DNA of 64,000 nucleotides from Planctomycetota bacterium (GTDB lineage: Bacteria > Planctomycetota > SZUA-567 > H5-PLA8). This document shows positions 37,468 to 46,731 of the stretch, piece by piece. The position numbers and the translations under genes were made by a program. The stretch covers positions 2,599,201-2,663,200 of the forward strand of contig JABTUM010000001.1 in the NCBI GenBank assembly GCA_015075375.1, read 5' to 3'. How positions within the stretch are numbered: the first letter of the stretch is position 1; the number at the start of each line of letters is the position of its first letter. The notes under the pieces were generated by a model. That model did not search any database. It saw only the letters and a list, made by a program, of their open reading frames with translations, and was not told the origin of the DNA.

Positions 37468-39588
37468 ATGGGCAAGCTGCCCGCCGATTATGCCGAACGC
37501 GTTTACGCCGGAGTCCTGGGCAAGCTGATCGGGGTCTACCTCGGACGGCCCTTCGAACAGTGGTCGCACGAGCGGATCAAGCAGGATTTGGGCGAGATTC
37601 GCTACTACGTCCACGAGAAGCTCGGCGTGCCGCTGGTGGTCACCGACGACGATATTTCCGGCACGTTCACTTTCGTGCGCGCGCTGGAGGATTTCGGCTA
37701 CGACCCCGAATTGCCGGCCGCAGCCATCGGGCGCACGTGGCTGAACTACATCATCGAAAACAAAACCATCTTGTGGTGGGGCGGCATGGGCGTCAGCACC
37801 GAAGACACCGCGTTCCAGCGCCTCAAGCGCGGGATCGATGCGCCGCGCAGCGGGAGCATCGCGCTGAACGGGCAGGTTGTGGCCGAACAGATCGGCTCGC
37901 AGATCTTCATCGACGGCTGGGCCCTGGTCTGCCCCGGCGATCCGGAACGCGCGGCGGCCTTGGCGGCGAAAGCCGCCAGTGTCAGCCACGACGGCGAAGC
38001 GCTCCACGGCGCGGTTCTGCTCGCCGCGATGGAAGCGCAGGCGTTCGTCGAGCCCAACATGTCCAAGCTGCTCGAGACGGGTTACCGCTTCATCCCCAAA
38101 GACTGCACGATCCGGAAACTCACCGACGAAATCCACGGCTGGCGCGAACAGGACCGCGATTGGGAGCGGTCGCTGCGGCGCATTCAAGAGAAGTACGGTT
38201 ACGAGAAGTTCGGCGGCGGCTGCCATATGGTGCCCAACCACGCCATCATTCAATTGGCGCTGGCGTACGCGCCCGACGATTTCCAGCAGAGCCTGCTGAT
38301 CGCCAATACCGCCGGCTACGACACCGATTGCAACAGCGGGAACGTGGGCTGTCTGCTGGGCATCAAGGACGGCCTGAAGAGCCTCGAAGCCGGCCCCGAC
38401 TGGCGCGGACCGGTGGCCGACCGGTTGTACCTGCCCACCGCCGACGGCGGGCGCTGCGTCTCCGACGCGGTGCGCGAGACCTACGAACTGGTCAAAGCCG
38501 GCTGCGCGCTGGCCGGCGAACCGTACACACCGCCCAAAGACGGCGCGCGCTACCACTTCGAACTACCGGGCAGCGTGCAGGGCTGGCGCTTCGAAGAGAG
38601 CGCCGATTGTCGCTGCATCGGCACGGTCTGGAACGCCGCCGGACACAGCGCTCGCGGTACGCGCAGCCTCGCTATCGGCTATCATCGGCTGGCCTTCGGA
38701 CGCGCCGCGCGCGCCGCCGTGGATACGTTCCTTTCGCCCGAGGCCGCCAAGATGCCGGGCTATTCGCTGATCGCCAGCCCGGCGCTTTACCCCGGGCAGA
38801 CCGTCCGCGCCGCGGTGGAAGCCGACACGCACAACGACCGGCCGGTGACGGTGCGTCCGTATATCCGCTATTACGGCGAGAAGGACGCGCCTGCCTACGC
38901 GCGCGGTCCCGAGACGCTGCTCGCGCCAGGCCAAAAGCACGCCTTCGAGTGGAAGATCCCGGACGCAACGGTCGGCCCGCGGCCCATCGCGCAGGCGGGG
39001 ATTGAAATCGTCAGCGCCGAACCGGCTGCAGGATCGGTGTACCTCGATTACTTCACCTGGGCCGGTGCGCCGGACCTCACGTTCGGAGATCCCGGCGACG
39101 GCGGCAAGCTCTGGCAGTCGGCGTGGGTGACCGCATGCGACACGCCGGCCTTCGGCCGGGGGAAATGGCCCTTCGGCGTTTTCCAGGATGACGCCAACGG
39201 CCTGCTCTCGACCGGCACGCGCGAATGGAGCGATTATCGCGTCGAAGCCGTGACGCATCCGCATCTGTGCGATCAGTCCGGCATCGCGTGCGGCGTACAG
39301 GGTTTGCAGCGCTACTACGCCTTGGTGCTCGCGCGGCCGAACAAGCTGCGGCTGATCAAACAGCGCTACGGGCGCAGCGTACTCGCCGAAAAGGAATGGA
39401 CCTGGACGCTGGGCCAGGAAGTGCGGTTGGCGTTGGAATTCCGCGGCTCGAAGCTCAGCGCTTACGCCGACGGCCAGAAGGTGCTGGAAGCCGAAGACCG
39501 CGACGCGCCCTTCACGAGCGGCGGGATCGGATTGCTTTGCGATGCGGGGCGGACGGGCTGGGGTCCGGTGCGCGTGCAGCCGGTTTGA
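37468..39588 (+). CDS. ADP-ribosylglycohydrolase fused to LamG-like domain
   Basis: Protein of 706 residues. The first about 370 form an ADP-ribosylglycohydrolase (DraG-type) all-helical domain: GVLGKLIGVYLGRPFE, the metal motif TDDD (59-62) and the second metal motif DTDCNSG (285-291). Family members remove ADP-ribose from Arg or other acceptors or process related nucleotides, but many relatives in this bacterial group have no known substrate. The rest is beta-rich; the last about 190 residues look like a LamG/DUF1080-type jelly roll (DYRVEAVTHPH ... YYALVLARPNKLRLI ... GSKLSAYADGQKVLEAED ... GGIGLLCD). No signal peptide is visible, which is odd for a glycan-binding-like tail. A ggag site precedes the ATG. 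Confidence 0.83.
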   Translation: MGKLPADYAERVYAGVLGKLIGVYLGRPFEQWSHERIKQDLGEIRYYVHEKLGVPLVVTDDDISGTFTFVRALEDFGYDPELPAAAIGRTWLNYIIENKTILWWGGMGVSTEDTAFQRLKRGIDAPRSGSIALNGQVVAEQIGSQIFIDGWALVCPGDPERAAALAAKAASVSHDGEALHGAVLLAAMEAQAFVEPNMSKLLETGYRFIPKDCTIRKLTDEIHGWREQDRDWERSLRRIQEKYGYEKFGGGCHMVPNHAIIQLALAYAPDDFQQSLLIANTAGYDTDCNSGNVGCLLGIKDGLKSLEAGPDWRGPVADRLYLPTADGGRCVSDAVRETYELVKAGCALAGEPYTPPKDGARYHFELPGSVQGWRFEESADCRCIGTVWNAAGHSARGTRSLAIGYHRLAFGRAARAAVDTFLSPEAAKMPGYSLIASPALYPGQTVRAAVEADTHNDRPVTVRPYIRYYGEKDAPAYARGPETLLAPGQKHAFEWKIPDATVGPRPIAQAGIEIVSAEPAAGSVYLDYFTWAGAPDLTFGDPGDGGKLWQSAWVTACDTPAFGRGKWPFGVFQDDANGLLSTGTREWSDYRVEAVTHPHLCDQSGIACGVQGLQRYYALVLARPNKLRLIKQRYGRSVLAEKEWTWTLGQEVRLALEFRGSKLSAYADGQKVLEAEDRDAPFTSGGIGLLCDAGRTGWGPVRVQPV

Positions 39589-39594
39589 CGCGCT

Positions 39595-40497
39595 TTATTT
39601 GCCGCTGACGGCGTTGGCCGTGGCGCGGACGGTTACGCGAACCAGCGACTGATAGGCGATCTGGAGATCCTCACCGCTTTCTTTCCGAAACACGCCCACC
39701 ACCACCGGCATGAGCACCGTGGCGGTCGTGCCCGGCGCGGGAACGACGGGAAGCAGGTCGGCGACGTCGTAGGTTCCGCCGCTGACGGTACAAGTCAACA
39801 GGCCCAGGTTCCGGGAGGAGTAGCGCATCCGTGCGCCGCGGAAGCTCGAATTGCTGGCGTCGAACGGCGCGCCGCCCGAGGTGCTGGTGCGCATCGTCCC
39901 GCGGAAGTCCATGCTGAAGAAGTCCAGGCCGGGCGGACCGCCGGGTTCGCCGATCAGCACGCCGTCGAAGAAATCCGCGCCGCCCACACGCGCGAATACG
40001 ATGTCGCCGGGCCGCAGGTCGAGTTTCTGGTCGTTGGTATTGATGCCGTACATGATGAAGCTGAACTTGCTCGCCGGTCGCCCGTCGGTGCGCGCGACGA
40101 ACCGCGCCCGCGTCGTCAGGGTTCGAATCTCCCGCGGACCGACCTCGATCGTCAACGTATCCGTCGCCGCCAACTCACCGTCGAAGGCGCGCAACTGAAG
40201 CACGTAGGTTCCGGTCTTGTCGAACGTGGCGGTCGTGTTGACGTCGTCCTCGTTGCTGAACGTCACCTTGCCCGGCCCGCTCACGAGCGTCCACTGCACC
40301 GACAGCGCGTTCGGCGCCTGATCGGGGTCCTCCGCGCTGCCCGAAAGAATCGCGGACGCGGGGAAGATCACGACCTGATCGTCGCCGGCTTCCACTACCG
40401 GAGCTTCGTTGGCCCAAGCGCTCCACGAACACGCCATCGCCAATAAGGCCAAGACCTTAAAGGACGAGGACGAGGTTTTGGTACGCGGCTTCAACAT
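39595..40497 (-). CDS. Secreted PKD-domain protein
   Basis: Exported protein of 300 residues: signal peptide (about 1-29, cut after SAWA), then a PKD/REJ-like Ig module at about 30-120 (APVVEAGDDQVVIFPASAILSGSAEDPD ... VQWTLVSGPGKVTFS ... TFDKTGTYVLQLRAFDGE). The remaining about 180 residues are beta-rich and not recognised. The PKD segment is similar to that of the beta-helix surface protein at 48863, so both may be surface adhesins of one type. It is convergent with the ADP-ribosylglycohydrolase gene; the stop codons are 6 bp apart. Confidence 0.75.
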   Translation of the reverse strand: MLKPRTKTSSSSFKVLALLAMACSWSAWANEAPVVEAGDDQVVIFPASAILSGSAEDPDQAPNALSVQWTLVSGPGKVTFSNEDDVNTTATFDKTGTYVLQLRAFDGELAATDTLTIEVGPREIRTLTTRARFVARTDGRPASKFSFIMYGINTNDQKLDLRPGDIVFARVGGADFFDGVLIGEPGGPPGLDFFSMDFRGTMRTSTSGGAPFDASNSSFRGARMRYSSRNLGLLTCTVSGGTYDVADLLPVVPAPGTTATVLMPVVVGVFRKESGEDLQIAYQSLVRVTVRATANAVSGK

Positions 40498-40531
40498 GGT
40501 GCATCCATCGTAGGCGTTGCCCGCGAACGGG

Positions 40532-41419
40532 TCAAGACGTTACCTGCCGGCGATAGCGGTGCGGACTGACACCCATGCGAGCCCGGAAGGCCCGGTGGAA
40601 ATTCGAAGCGTCGCCGAAACCGCTGCGCGCGGCGATTTCGAGTACCGGAAGCCCCGTATTCCGCAGCAGTCCGGCGGCGGTGCGCACGCGGGCTTCGGCC
40701 ATCAGTTCGATGAACGACGCACCGCAGGCCTCCTTGATGGCGTGCCCGGCGCGGCTCTCGCTCAAGCTCATGCGTTTGGCCAGATCCGCGAGGCACACCG
40801 GATGCGTATGGCGGTCGTGGACAAAGCGCTGGATCAGTGCGCGGCGGCTGGCCAGCGGATCGGCGCGCGCGACATCGTGAGTCGAGCGGACCCCGTGCGC
40901 GGCCTGCTCCTGAGCCCACACGCGCAGGCGCGCGGCGAGTTGCCGGAGCGCCTCCAGGATCAACGCGGCTTCTTCTTCGCCCACCGGAGCGGGCTGCGGC
41001 GCGCGCGCCGGCCACGGACGGCCTTTAAGCGGCGGTCCGCTGTCGCGCGCCAGAGTTACCAGATCCGCGCCGGGCTTGCGCAGTCCCGCGAAGAGCACCC
41101 AGGCCAGCGCCTCGCCTTGAAAGACGGACGCCACCCATTCCACGAAGCCTGCGTGGCAGACGTGCACGCGTCCCGCGGGACAGGCCGGAAGGTCGCGGCG
41201 CAACTGGCGATGTTCGAAGTCCATGCAGCCGCGGTCACGATCGTGGGCTTTGACGGCCAGGCAGAGCGGGTGCGTATGCCGGAAGCGTTCGGGCGGCAAA
41301 ACCGCCCATAGCGATCCTTGCAAGTCGTGCACCGTCACGCGCATCGCATGCAGCCGCTCGAACGCGGTGATCGCCCGCTCAGGCACGCGAAATACGTCTT
41401 CCTGAGCCGATTCGGGCAT
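40532..41419 (-). CDS. AraC-family regulator with PocR-like sensor domain
   Basis: Transcription factor of 295 residues. The N-terminal half resembles the PocR ligand-binding fold in its Cys/His pattern (C-M-D-F ... RRDLPACPAGRVHVCHAGFVEWV), suggesting sensing of a small hydrocarbon, sugar derivative or metal-linked ligand. The C-terminal about 100 residues are an AraC double helix-turn-helix (LADLAKRMSLSESRAGHAIKEACG ... GLPVLEIAARSGFGDASNFHRAFRARMGVSPHRYR). It is divergent from the PhyH gene at 41550 across 130 bp, so it probably controls that gene. No clear operator repeat stands out in the gap. Confidence 0.85.
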   Translation of the reverse strand: MPESAQEDVFRVPERAITAFERLHAMRVTVHDLQGSLWAVLPPERFRHTHPLCLAVKAHDRDRGCMDFEHRQLRRDLPACPAGRVHVCHAGFVEWVASVFQGEALAWVLFAGLRKPGADLVTLARDSGPPLKGRPWPARAPQPAPVGEEEAALILEALRQLAARLRVWAQEQAAHGVRSTHDVARADPLASRRALIQRFVHDRHTHPVCLADLAKRMSLSESRAGHAIKEACGASFIELMAEARVRTAAGLLRNTGLPVLEIAARSGFGDASNFHRAFRARMGVSPHRYRRQVTS

Positions 41420-41549
41420 GGTGCGTCCCGGCCCCCGTTTGGTCCACTTTAGCCCATGCAGCGGAAAATGCCACTTTTTTGACTTCCGCCGCCGCGCCGC
41501 CGCAGGCGCATTCGAGGTCTAATACGCGCATGGACCGGAGGCTGCTCGC

Positions 41550-42395
41550 ATGCAATTCCAAGGCTTGACCGACGAACAACGCACCTGCTTTCAAGATCAC
41601 GGATATCTGATCGTGCGTAAGGCGCTGGATGCCGGCACGATCGGGCGCCTGCTCGAGGCCGGCGACCGGCTCGTCGCCAGCGACCGCCAGCGCGACCGCC
41701 AGAAATCCGGCGACCGCTTCGACGGCTTCCGCAACGTGATCGCCATCGACGATGCGTATCTGCCGCTTTTGCAGCACCCCTCCACCGTGCCGCTGGTGGT
41801 ACAGCTTTTCGGACCGAATATACAGCTCATGACGTCGCACCTGATCCATCGTTCGCCCGATGCTCCCGATGCGCCCGTCACCTTCCGCTGCCCCGGCTGG
41901 CACCGCGACATCATGAACGTGCCGACCGATCTGGGACATGCGAACATCCCGCGCATGGAAGTGAAAGTCGCGTACTACCTCACCGATCTGAGCGAACCGT
42001 GTTCGGGCTCGACGCTCGTTGCGCCGGGCAGCCACAAGCTGAAAGAGCCGCCGCCGTTTCCGGACGGCGGCGCCGACCCGGTGGGCGCGTTGGAGCCGCT
42101 TCTACAGCCCGGCGATGCGCTCTTCTTCGAGAACCGTACGTGGCACGCGGGCGGCCCGAACCGATCGGGACGCACCCGCAAAGCCGTGATGTTCGGCTAC
42201 GGCTACCGCTGGCTGCGGCCCATGGACTACATCGTTCAGCCCGCGGAACTCCTCGAAAAGGTCAGCGATCCCATCGGCCGGCAGCTTTTGGGCGCGACCG
42301 AGGATCCCCTGGGCCGCTTTATTCCCGGCGGCGGCGCCGAGCCGCTCAAGGAGTGGTGCGCGAAGCACGGGATCACCTACCGCCCGGCCGCTTGA
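41550..42395 (+). CDS. PhyH-family Fe(II)/2-oxoglutarate dioxygenase
   Basis: Non-haem iron oxygenase of 281 residues. The facial triad is H118-R-D120 (in GWHRD) and H199 (in NRTWHAGG), and R208 in SGRTRK would bind the 2-oxoglutarate carboxylate. The opening DEQRTCFQDHGYLIVRKAL is typical. It presumably hydroxylates a small molecule in the cytoplasm; such genes are very numerous in glycan-degrading bacteria of this kind and mostly uncharacterised. A ggagg site precedes the ATG. The divergent AraC/PocR-like gene is the probable regulator, and the inducing ligand may be the substrate. Confidence 0.88.
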   Translation: MQFQGLTDEQRTCFQDHGYLIVRKALDAGTIGRLLEAGDRLVASDRQRDRQKSGDRFDGFRNVIAIDDAYLPLLQHPSTVPLVVQLFGPNIQLMTSHLIHRSPDAPDAPVTFRCPGWHRDIMNVPTDLGHANIPRMEVKVAYYLTDLSEPCSGSTLVAPGSHKLKEPPPFPDGGADPVGALEPLLQPGDALFFENRTWHAGGPNRSGRTRKAVMFGYGYRWLRPMDYIVQPAELLEKVSDPIGRQLLGATEDPLGRFIPGGGAEPLKEWCAKHGITYRPAA

Positions 42396-42549
42396 ATGAA
42401 GGGCAGCATCCGGCGTCCCAATTCCGTCTTGCACCTGTCCGGCGGCAGAGCCACAATGGACTGTCGTCGAGCCGGGTGCGCTTCAAGAGGTAGTCGCCGG
42501 CCTTGGCCGGGGCCTCCTTCTTTTAAGCCGCGGAACAGGGGATGCCGCC

Positions 42550-42933
42550 ATGATGCGTGGACTTTGGATCCTGGGCGTACTGCTGGCGCTGGCCGGATGG
42601 ACGGCACACGCCGCCGAAGGCGAAGCGGCCAAAACCGCCGAAGCACCCAAGAAAGAACCCAAGGACATGAACGCCGATGAGGCCCAGGCCGCCGGCCTGT
42701 GCCCGGTCTGCAAGCAGGAATCGAAGCCCGTCTACCGCGTGGAGCTGGGCGATAAGATTTACAATTTCCATTCGCGCGATTGCAAGAAGACCTTTGCCGC
42801 GAGCCCCGAGAAGTTCGGCGCGAAGCTCTCCGACGCCGACAAGGCCAAGCGCGAAGCCAAGAAAACCGACGCCGGCAAAACCGCCGCCGAAGAGCCCAAG
42901 ACGGAAGACGACGGAATGATGATGGGCAAGTAG
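42550..42933 (+). CDS. Exported YHS-like metal-binding protein
   Basis: Small exported protein of 127 residues: signal peptide (about 1-21, ending AHA), a Glu/Lys/Ala linker, then a YHS/TRASH-type domain at about 49-90. The domain shows CPVC (51-54), the strand YRVELGDKIYNFHSRDCKKTFAASPEKF, and a third cysteine. Such domains bind metals, often copper or heavy metals. The C-terminal 35 residues are charged, end in Met residues (DDGMMMGK) that could also bind copper, and are probably disordered. A strong terminator follows at 42960. Metal identity is inference. Confidence 0.75.
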   Translation: MMRGLWILGVLLALAGWTAHAAEGEAAKTAEAPKKEPKDMNADEAQAAGLCPVCKQESKPVYRVELGDKIYNFHSRDCKKTFAASPEKFGAKLSDADKAKREAKKTDAGKTAAEEPKTEDDGMMMGK

Positions 42934-42959
42934 GCGCGGCTCGAAAGCACCGAACCTTT

Positions 42960-42986
42960 ACGGGGCCCGCGGGCCCCGTTTCTATT
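42960..42986 (+). terminator. Rho-independent terminator after YHS gene
   Basis: Perfect 9-bp stem acggggccc/gggccccgt with a 2-nt centre (7 bp with a larger loop in practice), followed by ttctatt. Confidence 0.75.
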
Positions 42987-43065
42987 TGCGGCGGCGATTT
43001 CGCCGTAGTCGGCTATCTCGCACGGTATAAGCTGGACCTACCTAAAACCGGCGAGAACGAAGCGT

Positions 43066-43839
43066 ATGCTGATCATTTGGGGCAGTGAAAATAAGGAAAC
43101 GGAAAGAGGCTGGGTGGCCGATTACTGCCTCAACTGCAACGAGGTATGCCCTCATCGCGTGATTGAAATGCGCTGTGTCTCCCACATCTACTTTATCTCA
43201 ATTGGCAAAGGCAGTCTGATCGGCTTCTTTCGTATCTGTCGAAAGTGCAAAATGACTTTACCCACTTCCGTGGAACATTATTCCACACTGCTGCGCCGGC
43301 CCAGCAAAGAGTTGGGCGAATTGATTTCACGCACTCATCCCGGCCTTCCTTTGCAGATGGTTTTACGAGAACAAGCCCGCGAACACTTGGCCGGAGGGTT
43401 GGACAACCCGGACGAACGGTTAGTCACGCTGACGGACTTACTGATTGAAAACTCACTCGACCTCGAAACACGCTGTGCATCCACCCATATCGATTTGTAT
43501 TCCGCGATGTGGATGCTTGCCACCTTGGGGCTGCCTATTGCGGCCTTTATGCTTTGCCGCGAGTTTGCCGTGCCAGGAGCCCTTTGGCCTCTTTGGGGAG
43601 CGTTGTTTACGGCTTTTGCATGCGTGGTTATGGTCATTGTTGCGCTTAAGGGCGATCCAAGTCGCTTTGCCCGTGGAACTGTAATCCCCACGCTTGCCCC
43701 GCTTATGAAGCCCATTCGCCCCACCCAAGAAGATATCGAGCGCGCTTTGAAAGACTTGAAAGACCAGCGCTTGGCGGTTGGCAAAAAAGTCAAAGCCCAA
43801 GACCTCTACGAAGCCTATACGCTCGCCGCATCCTCTTAG
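43066..43839 (+). CDS. Zinc-ribbon membrane protein of unknown function
   Basis: I do not recognise this 257-residue protein. It begins with a Cys-rich N-terminal zinc-ribbon-like segment (CLNCNEVCPHRV at about 21-32 and CRKCK at about 57-61). A helical charged stretch follows, then two membrane helices (about 148-170 and 174-195). The tail (about 220-257) is a charged amphipathic helix (TQEDIERALKDLKDQRLAVGKKVKA). Composition is AT-richer than the neighbours, like the 5.2-6.9 kb patch. The start has only a weak upstream ribosome site. Convergent with the sulfatase gene, whose stop is 6 bp away. Confidence 0.6.
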   Translation: MLIIWGSENKETERGWVADYCLNCNEVCPHRVIEMRCVSHIYFISIGKGSLIGFFRICRKCKMTLPTSVEHYSTLLRRPSKELGELISRTHPGLPLQMVLREQAREHLAGGLDNPDERLVTLTDLLIENSLDLETRCASTHIDLYSAMWMLATLGLPIAAFMLCREFAVPGALWPLWGALFTAFACVVMVIVALKGDPSRFARGTVIPTLAPLMKPIRPTQEDIERALKDLKDQRLAVGKKVKAQDLYEAYTLAASS

Positions 43840-43845
43840 CCGGAC

Positions 43846-45354
43846 CTACAGCGGCTCCCCGTACGGCTTCTGCCCTGCGGGCACGAACTCGGGGCGCGGC
43901 ACCAGTTTGTCCGCGCGGCGTTCGTACCCGCGCTTGAAGATCTCCGCCGCAAGCGTTCCGTCGGCTTCCATGCGCTTACGCAACGCCGCTTGGTCACGCT
44001 TGGCGCGCGCATCGATCGACTCCGGCGTCTCGCCGCCCAGCGCTTCCTTCAGCCAAGCCTGACCCTGCGCAAGCAGTTCCTTCGTGTGCGGCGCGTCGGG
44101 CAGATCGGCCGCCAGGTCGCGCATTTCGTGCGCGTCATAGGAGATTTCGAAAAGCATCGGGCGCGCATTCGAGCACGCCACGTACTTCACCCGGCCGTCG
44201 GTAACCGCGCAGGCCGCGCCGGGCATCCCGTTGCCGTGAAACTCGGTGTAGACGAAGCGGTTGCGCGCGGCGCCGGCGTCGCCGCGAAGCTGCCCCCACA
44301 GCGAGATCCCCCGCGCACCGGCCGGACGCGCCACGCCTTGCGCCTCCGCGCAGGTCGGGAAGACGTCCAGCAACGAGACCGGCGAATGCTCCACGCAGCC
44401 TTCGCGCACGCCCGGCCCGCTCGCGAGCAGCGGGACGCGGATCGATTCCTGGTACAGGTTCATCTTGCTCCAGATGCGGTGCGCGCCGCAGTTCTCGCCG
44501 TGGTCGGAGGCGTACAATACCAGCGTCTCTTCGGCCAGCCCGGCCGCGGCCAGCCCATCCAGCACGCGTCCGACGTTGCGGTCCATGATCTCCAGATGCG
44601 CGAGGTACGCGGCGAGATTGCGCCGGATCAGTTCGATGTCGGCGTAGCGGCCGCAACTGTGATGCGCGAACGAGCGATGGTACGGATGCAGCCGCTCGAA
44701 GCGTTCGTGGAACTCCGCGCCGAGGTGATCGAGCTTCACGCGCGCGTCCCATTTCTTCCACAATTCGGGCGGGCACGGCCAGCTTGGGTGCGGCATCGTG
44801 AAGTTCACATTCAGCAGCCACGGGCGATCCAGCGGCCGGTCTCTCTGCAGCCACTCGACGGCGCGCTGCGCCATCTTGTAATCGTCGAACTTCTCTTCGG
44901 TCAGACCCTCGCGCGGACCCGCCGCCCGCGCGTCCTGATGCATCTGCCAGCGCGGCGGCAAGCGCGGCTCGTGGCGGAAAAGCCCGTGAATATCGAGGCT
45001 GCGCCGGTACTTGGGCAAGATCTCCTCCGCCAGACCGTGATCGGCATCGGGCTGGAAATCGAGCTTCCCGATGCTGGCCAGATGCACGCCCGCATCCTTG
45101 TACGCATGCGGCCACGCAGGCGCATGGCCTGTCCACGGAAACGCGTTGTCCCACGTGCCCAGTTCGTGCGAATAGCGCCCGGTGAACAGCGACGCGCGCG
45201 CCGGGACGCACAGCGGATGGTTGCAGTACGCATGCTCGAAGCGCGTCCCCGCAGCGGCCAACCGGTCGAGCGCCGGCGTCTCGGCCAGCGCGTGCCCGTA
45301 GCAGCCCGTGTATGCGGCGTTGTGCGAATCGCTGAAGATGAACAGGATATTCAT
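43846..45354 (-). CDS. Sulfatase, cysteine type
   Basis: Arylsulfatase-family enzyme of 502 residues. The formylglycine motif is CVPARASLFTGR, where the Cys is converted to the catalytic aldehyde by a sulfatase-modifying enzyme. The metal-site strand NILFIFSDSHN opens the protein and ASDHGE supplies later ligands. It lacks a signal peptide, so it should act in the cytoplasm on imported sulfated molecules (choline-sulfatase or sulfated-sugar type). The ATG at 45354 is preferred to the frame's opening at 45393 because the conserved first strand begins there. It is 45 bp after the secreted esterase gene on the same strand. Confidence 0.92.
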   Translation of the reverse strand: MNILFIFSDSHNAAYTGCYGHALAETPALDRLAAAGTRFEHAYCNHPLCVPARASLFTGRYSHELGTWDNAFPWTGHAPAWPHAYKDAGVHLASIGKLDFQPDADHGLAEEILPKYRRSLDIHGLFRHEPRLPPRWQMHQDARAAGPREGLTEEKFDDYKMAQRAVEWLQRDRPLDRPWLLNVNFTMPHPSWPCPPELWKKWDARVKLDHLGAEFHERFERLHPYHRSFAHHSCGRYADIELIRRNLAAYLAHLEIMDRNVGRVLDGLAAAGLAEETLVLYASDHGENCGAHRIWSKMNLYQESIRVPLLASGPGVREGCVEHSPVSLLDVFPTCAEAQGVARPAGARGISLWGQLRGDAGAARNRFVYTEFHGNGMPGAACAVTDGRVKYVACSNARPMLFEISYDAHEMRDLAADLPDAPHTKELLAQGQAWLKEALGGETPESIDARAKRDQAALRKRMEADGTLAAEIFKRGYERRADKLVPRPEFVPAGQKPYGEPL

Positions 45355-45399
45355 GAGCCCCCCGCGAATAAACGGACGCGCGAACGGACTCATGGATTC

Positions 45400-46731
45400 T
45401 CAGGGAACGCTGACCGAGACTTCTCCCAGGAAGACCATGCTCGGGTCGCGGCGCTCGTCGAGATACTGGAGCAGAAACTTGAGCGACGTGGGCGCCGGCC
45501 CGTCGTGCGCGACTTTACCGTTGACGGTGATTTTAAGCGGTTGCTTGAGATTCACCAGCTTCGGCGAAAGGAAGACGCGGAACCGCTTCACGTTCTCGGC
45601 CGCCACCTCAAGCTGGTTGGGGCCGCTCCACTTGGCGTCCAGCGTGCCCATGGCGACCTTGTGTTTCATCCGCGGCGTGCCGCCCTGAGCCACGCCTTCC
45701 ATTTCGAGCTTGGCCGGACCGATCTCGTCGATGGCCAGCCAGCGGTCCGGCGGCGCGGGCAGCAGCATGCCGGAGAAGTCCTTGGCGCGCGGGCTCGAAG
45801 TCACGATGCGCTTGGCGTACGGATCGCGTTTTTTAGTCAGCAGCCACTCGCCCATGGCTGTTTCGGCGCCGGCGGGCGTCGGCGCGTGGCCGCAGTCCAG
45901 CGCCGCGAAGTGGTGGTCGTACCCCAGTTCCTTCAGGATCGCCGCCGCGTTCTCGGCGTTGGGGAAGTCGGTGAAATTCTTTCCGCGCATGTCCTTCTTG
46001 CCATGCCAGACGTACACGGGCGTGTTCAGCATCACCGGCCAGTGGATGCCGTGCCACGCTCCGCCGCCCGGCGCCGTCGCGGCGAATACGTCGGTCATCC
46101 GCGCGCCCAGGTAATAGCTCCCAATGCCGCCCATCGAGTACCCGGTCAGGTAGATGCGGTCCGGATCGATCGCGAACTGCCGCGAGAGGTGCCGGATCAA
46201 CAGCTTCAGCGCTTCTTCGTTCTTGGGATTGCGCCAGTACTTCTGCACGCCCAAGTCCACCGAAGTGGGGCAGACCACGATCGCGTCGAGCCTGTTTATC
46301 CCGGTCAGCGAAGTGATGTGCTGCTGCCCGCTCCCGGTGTTGTTCCCGCCGCCGTGCAGCCCGAACATGAGCGGCCACAGCCGATTGGGCGCGTACTTGC
46401 CCGGCACACTGATCGAATACTCCACGGGCTTGTCGCTGACCGTGGCGGGCACATCCAGTTTCAGCCCGTGCTGCAGGCCCGTCTTGGCGGGCGGAAACCC
46501 TGCCGGCAGGATCAGCCGCACGAACGCATCGGCGCTCTCGGCCGGCGTCGTGCCGGCCTTCTCGAGCAGCGCCTGCTTCTTCGCCGCATCGGTTTCGGCG
46601 AAGTATTGCCGCGCCAGGTTCTGCGCCTCCCCGGCCGAGAGCGGCTTCGGCTCTTCGCCCCCCTGGACTTGGCCGAGTGACACCAAACCCAGCAGCAGAC
46701 ACCGGGCAAGGCCAGCATGAATGCGGCGCAC
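45400..46731 (-). CDS. Secreted PHB-depolymerase/esterase-like alpha/beta hydrolase
   Basis: Exported esterase of 443 residues starting at GTG 46731 with gaggaa just upstream. The signal peptide is about 1-24. An alpha-helical pro-region (about 25-80) leads to an alpha/beta hydrolase domain at about 95-300: oxyanion region FGLHGGG, nucleophile elbow GYSMGG, and a histidine in the DCGHAPTPAG segment. It resembles LpqC/PHB-depolymerase-like and feruloyl esterase-like enzymes. The C-terminal about 110 residues form a beta-sandwich. Likely removes acyl groups from an extracellular polymer; precedes the sulfatase in the same transcript. Confidence 0.82.
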   Translation of the reverse strand: MRRIHAGLARCLLLGLVSLGQVQGGEEPKPLSAGEAQNLARQYFAETDAAKKQALLEKAGTTPAESADAFVRLILPAGFPPAKTGLQHGLKLDVPATVSDKPVEYSISVPGKYAPNRLWPLMFGLHGGGNNTGSGQQHITSLTGINRLDAIVVCPTSVDLGVQKYWRNPKNEEALKLLIRHLSRQFAIDPDRIYLTGYSMGGIGSYYLGARMTDVFAATAPGGGAWHGIHWPVMLNTPVYVWHGKKDMRGKNFTDFPNAENAAAILKELGYDHHFAALDCGHAPTPAGAETAMGEWLLTKKRDPYAKRIVTSSPRAKDFSGMLLPAPPDRWLAIDEIGPAKLEMEGVAQGGTPRMKHKVAMGTLDAKWSGPNQLEVAAENVKRFRVFLSPKLVNLKQPLKITVNGKVAHDGPAPTSLKFLLQYLDERRDPSMVFLGEVSVSVP

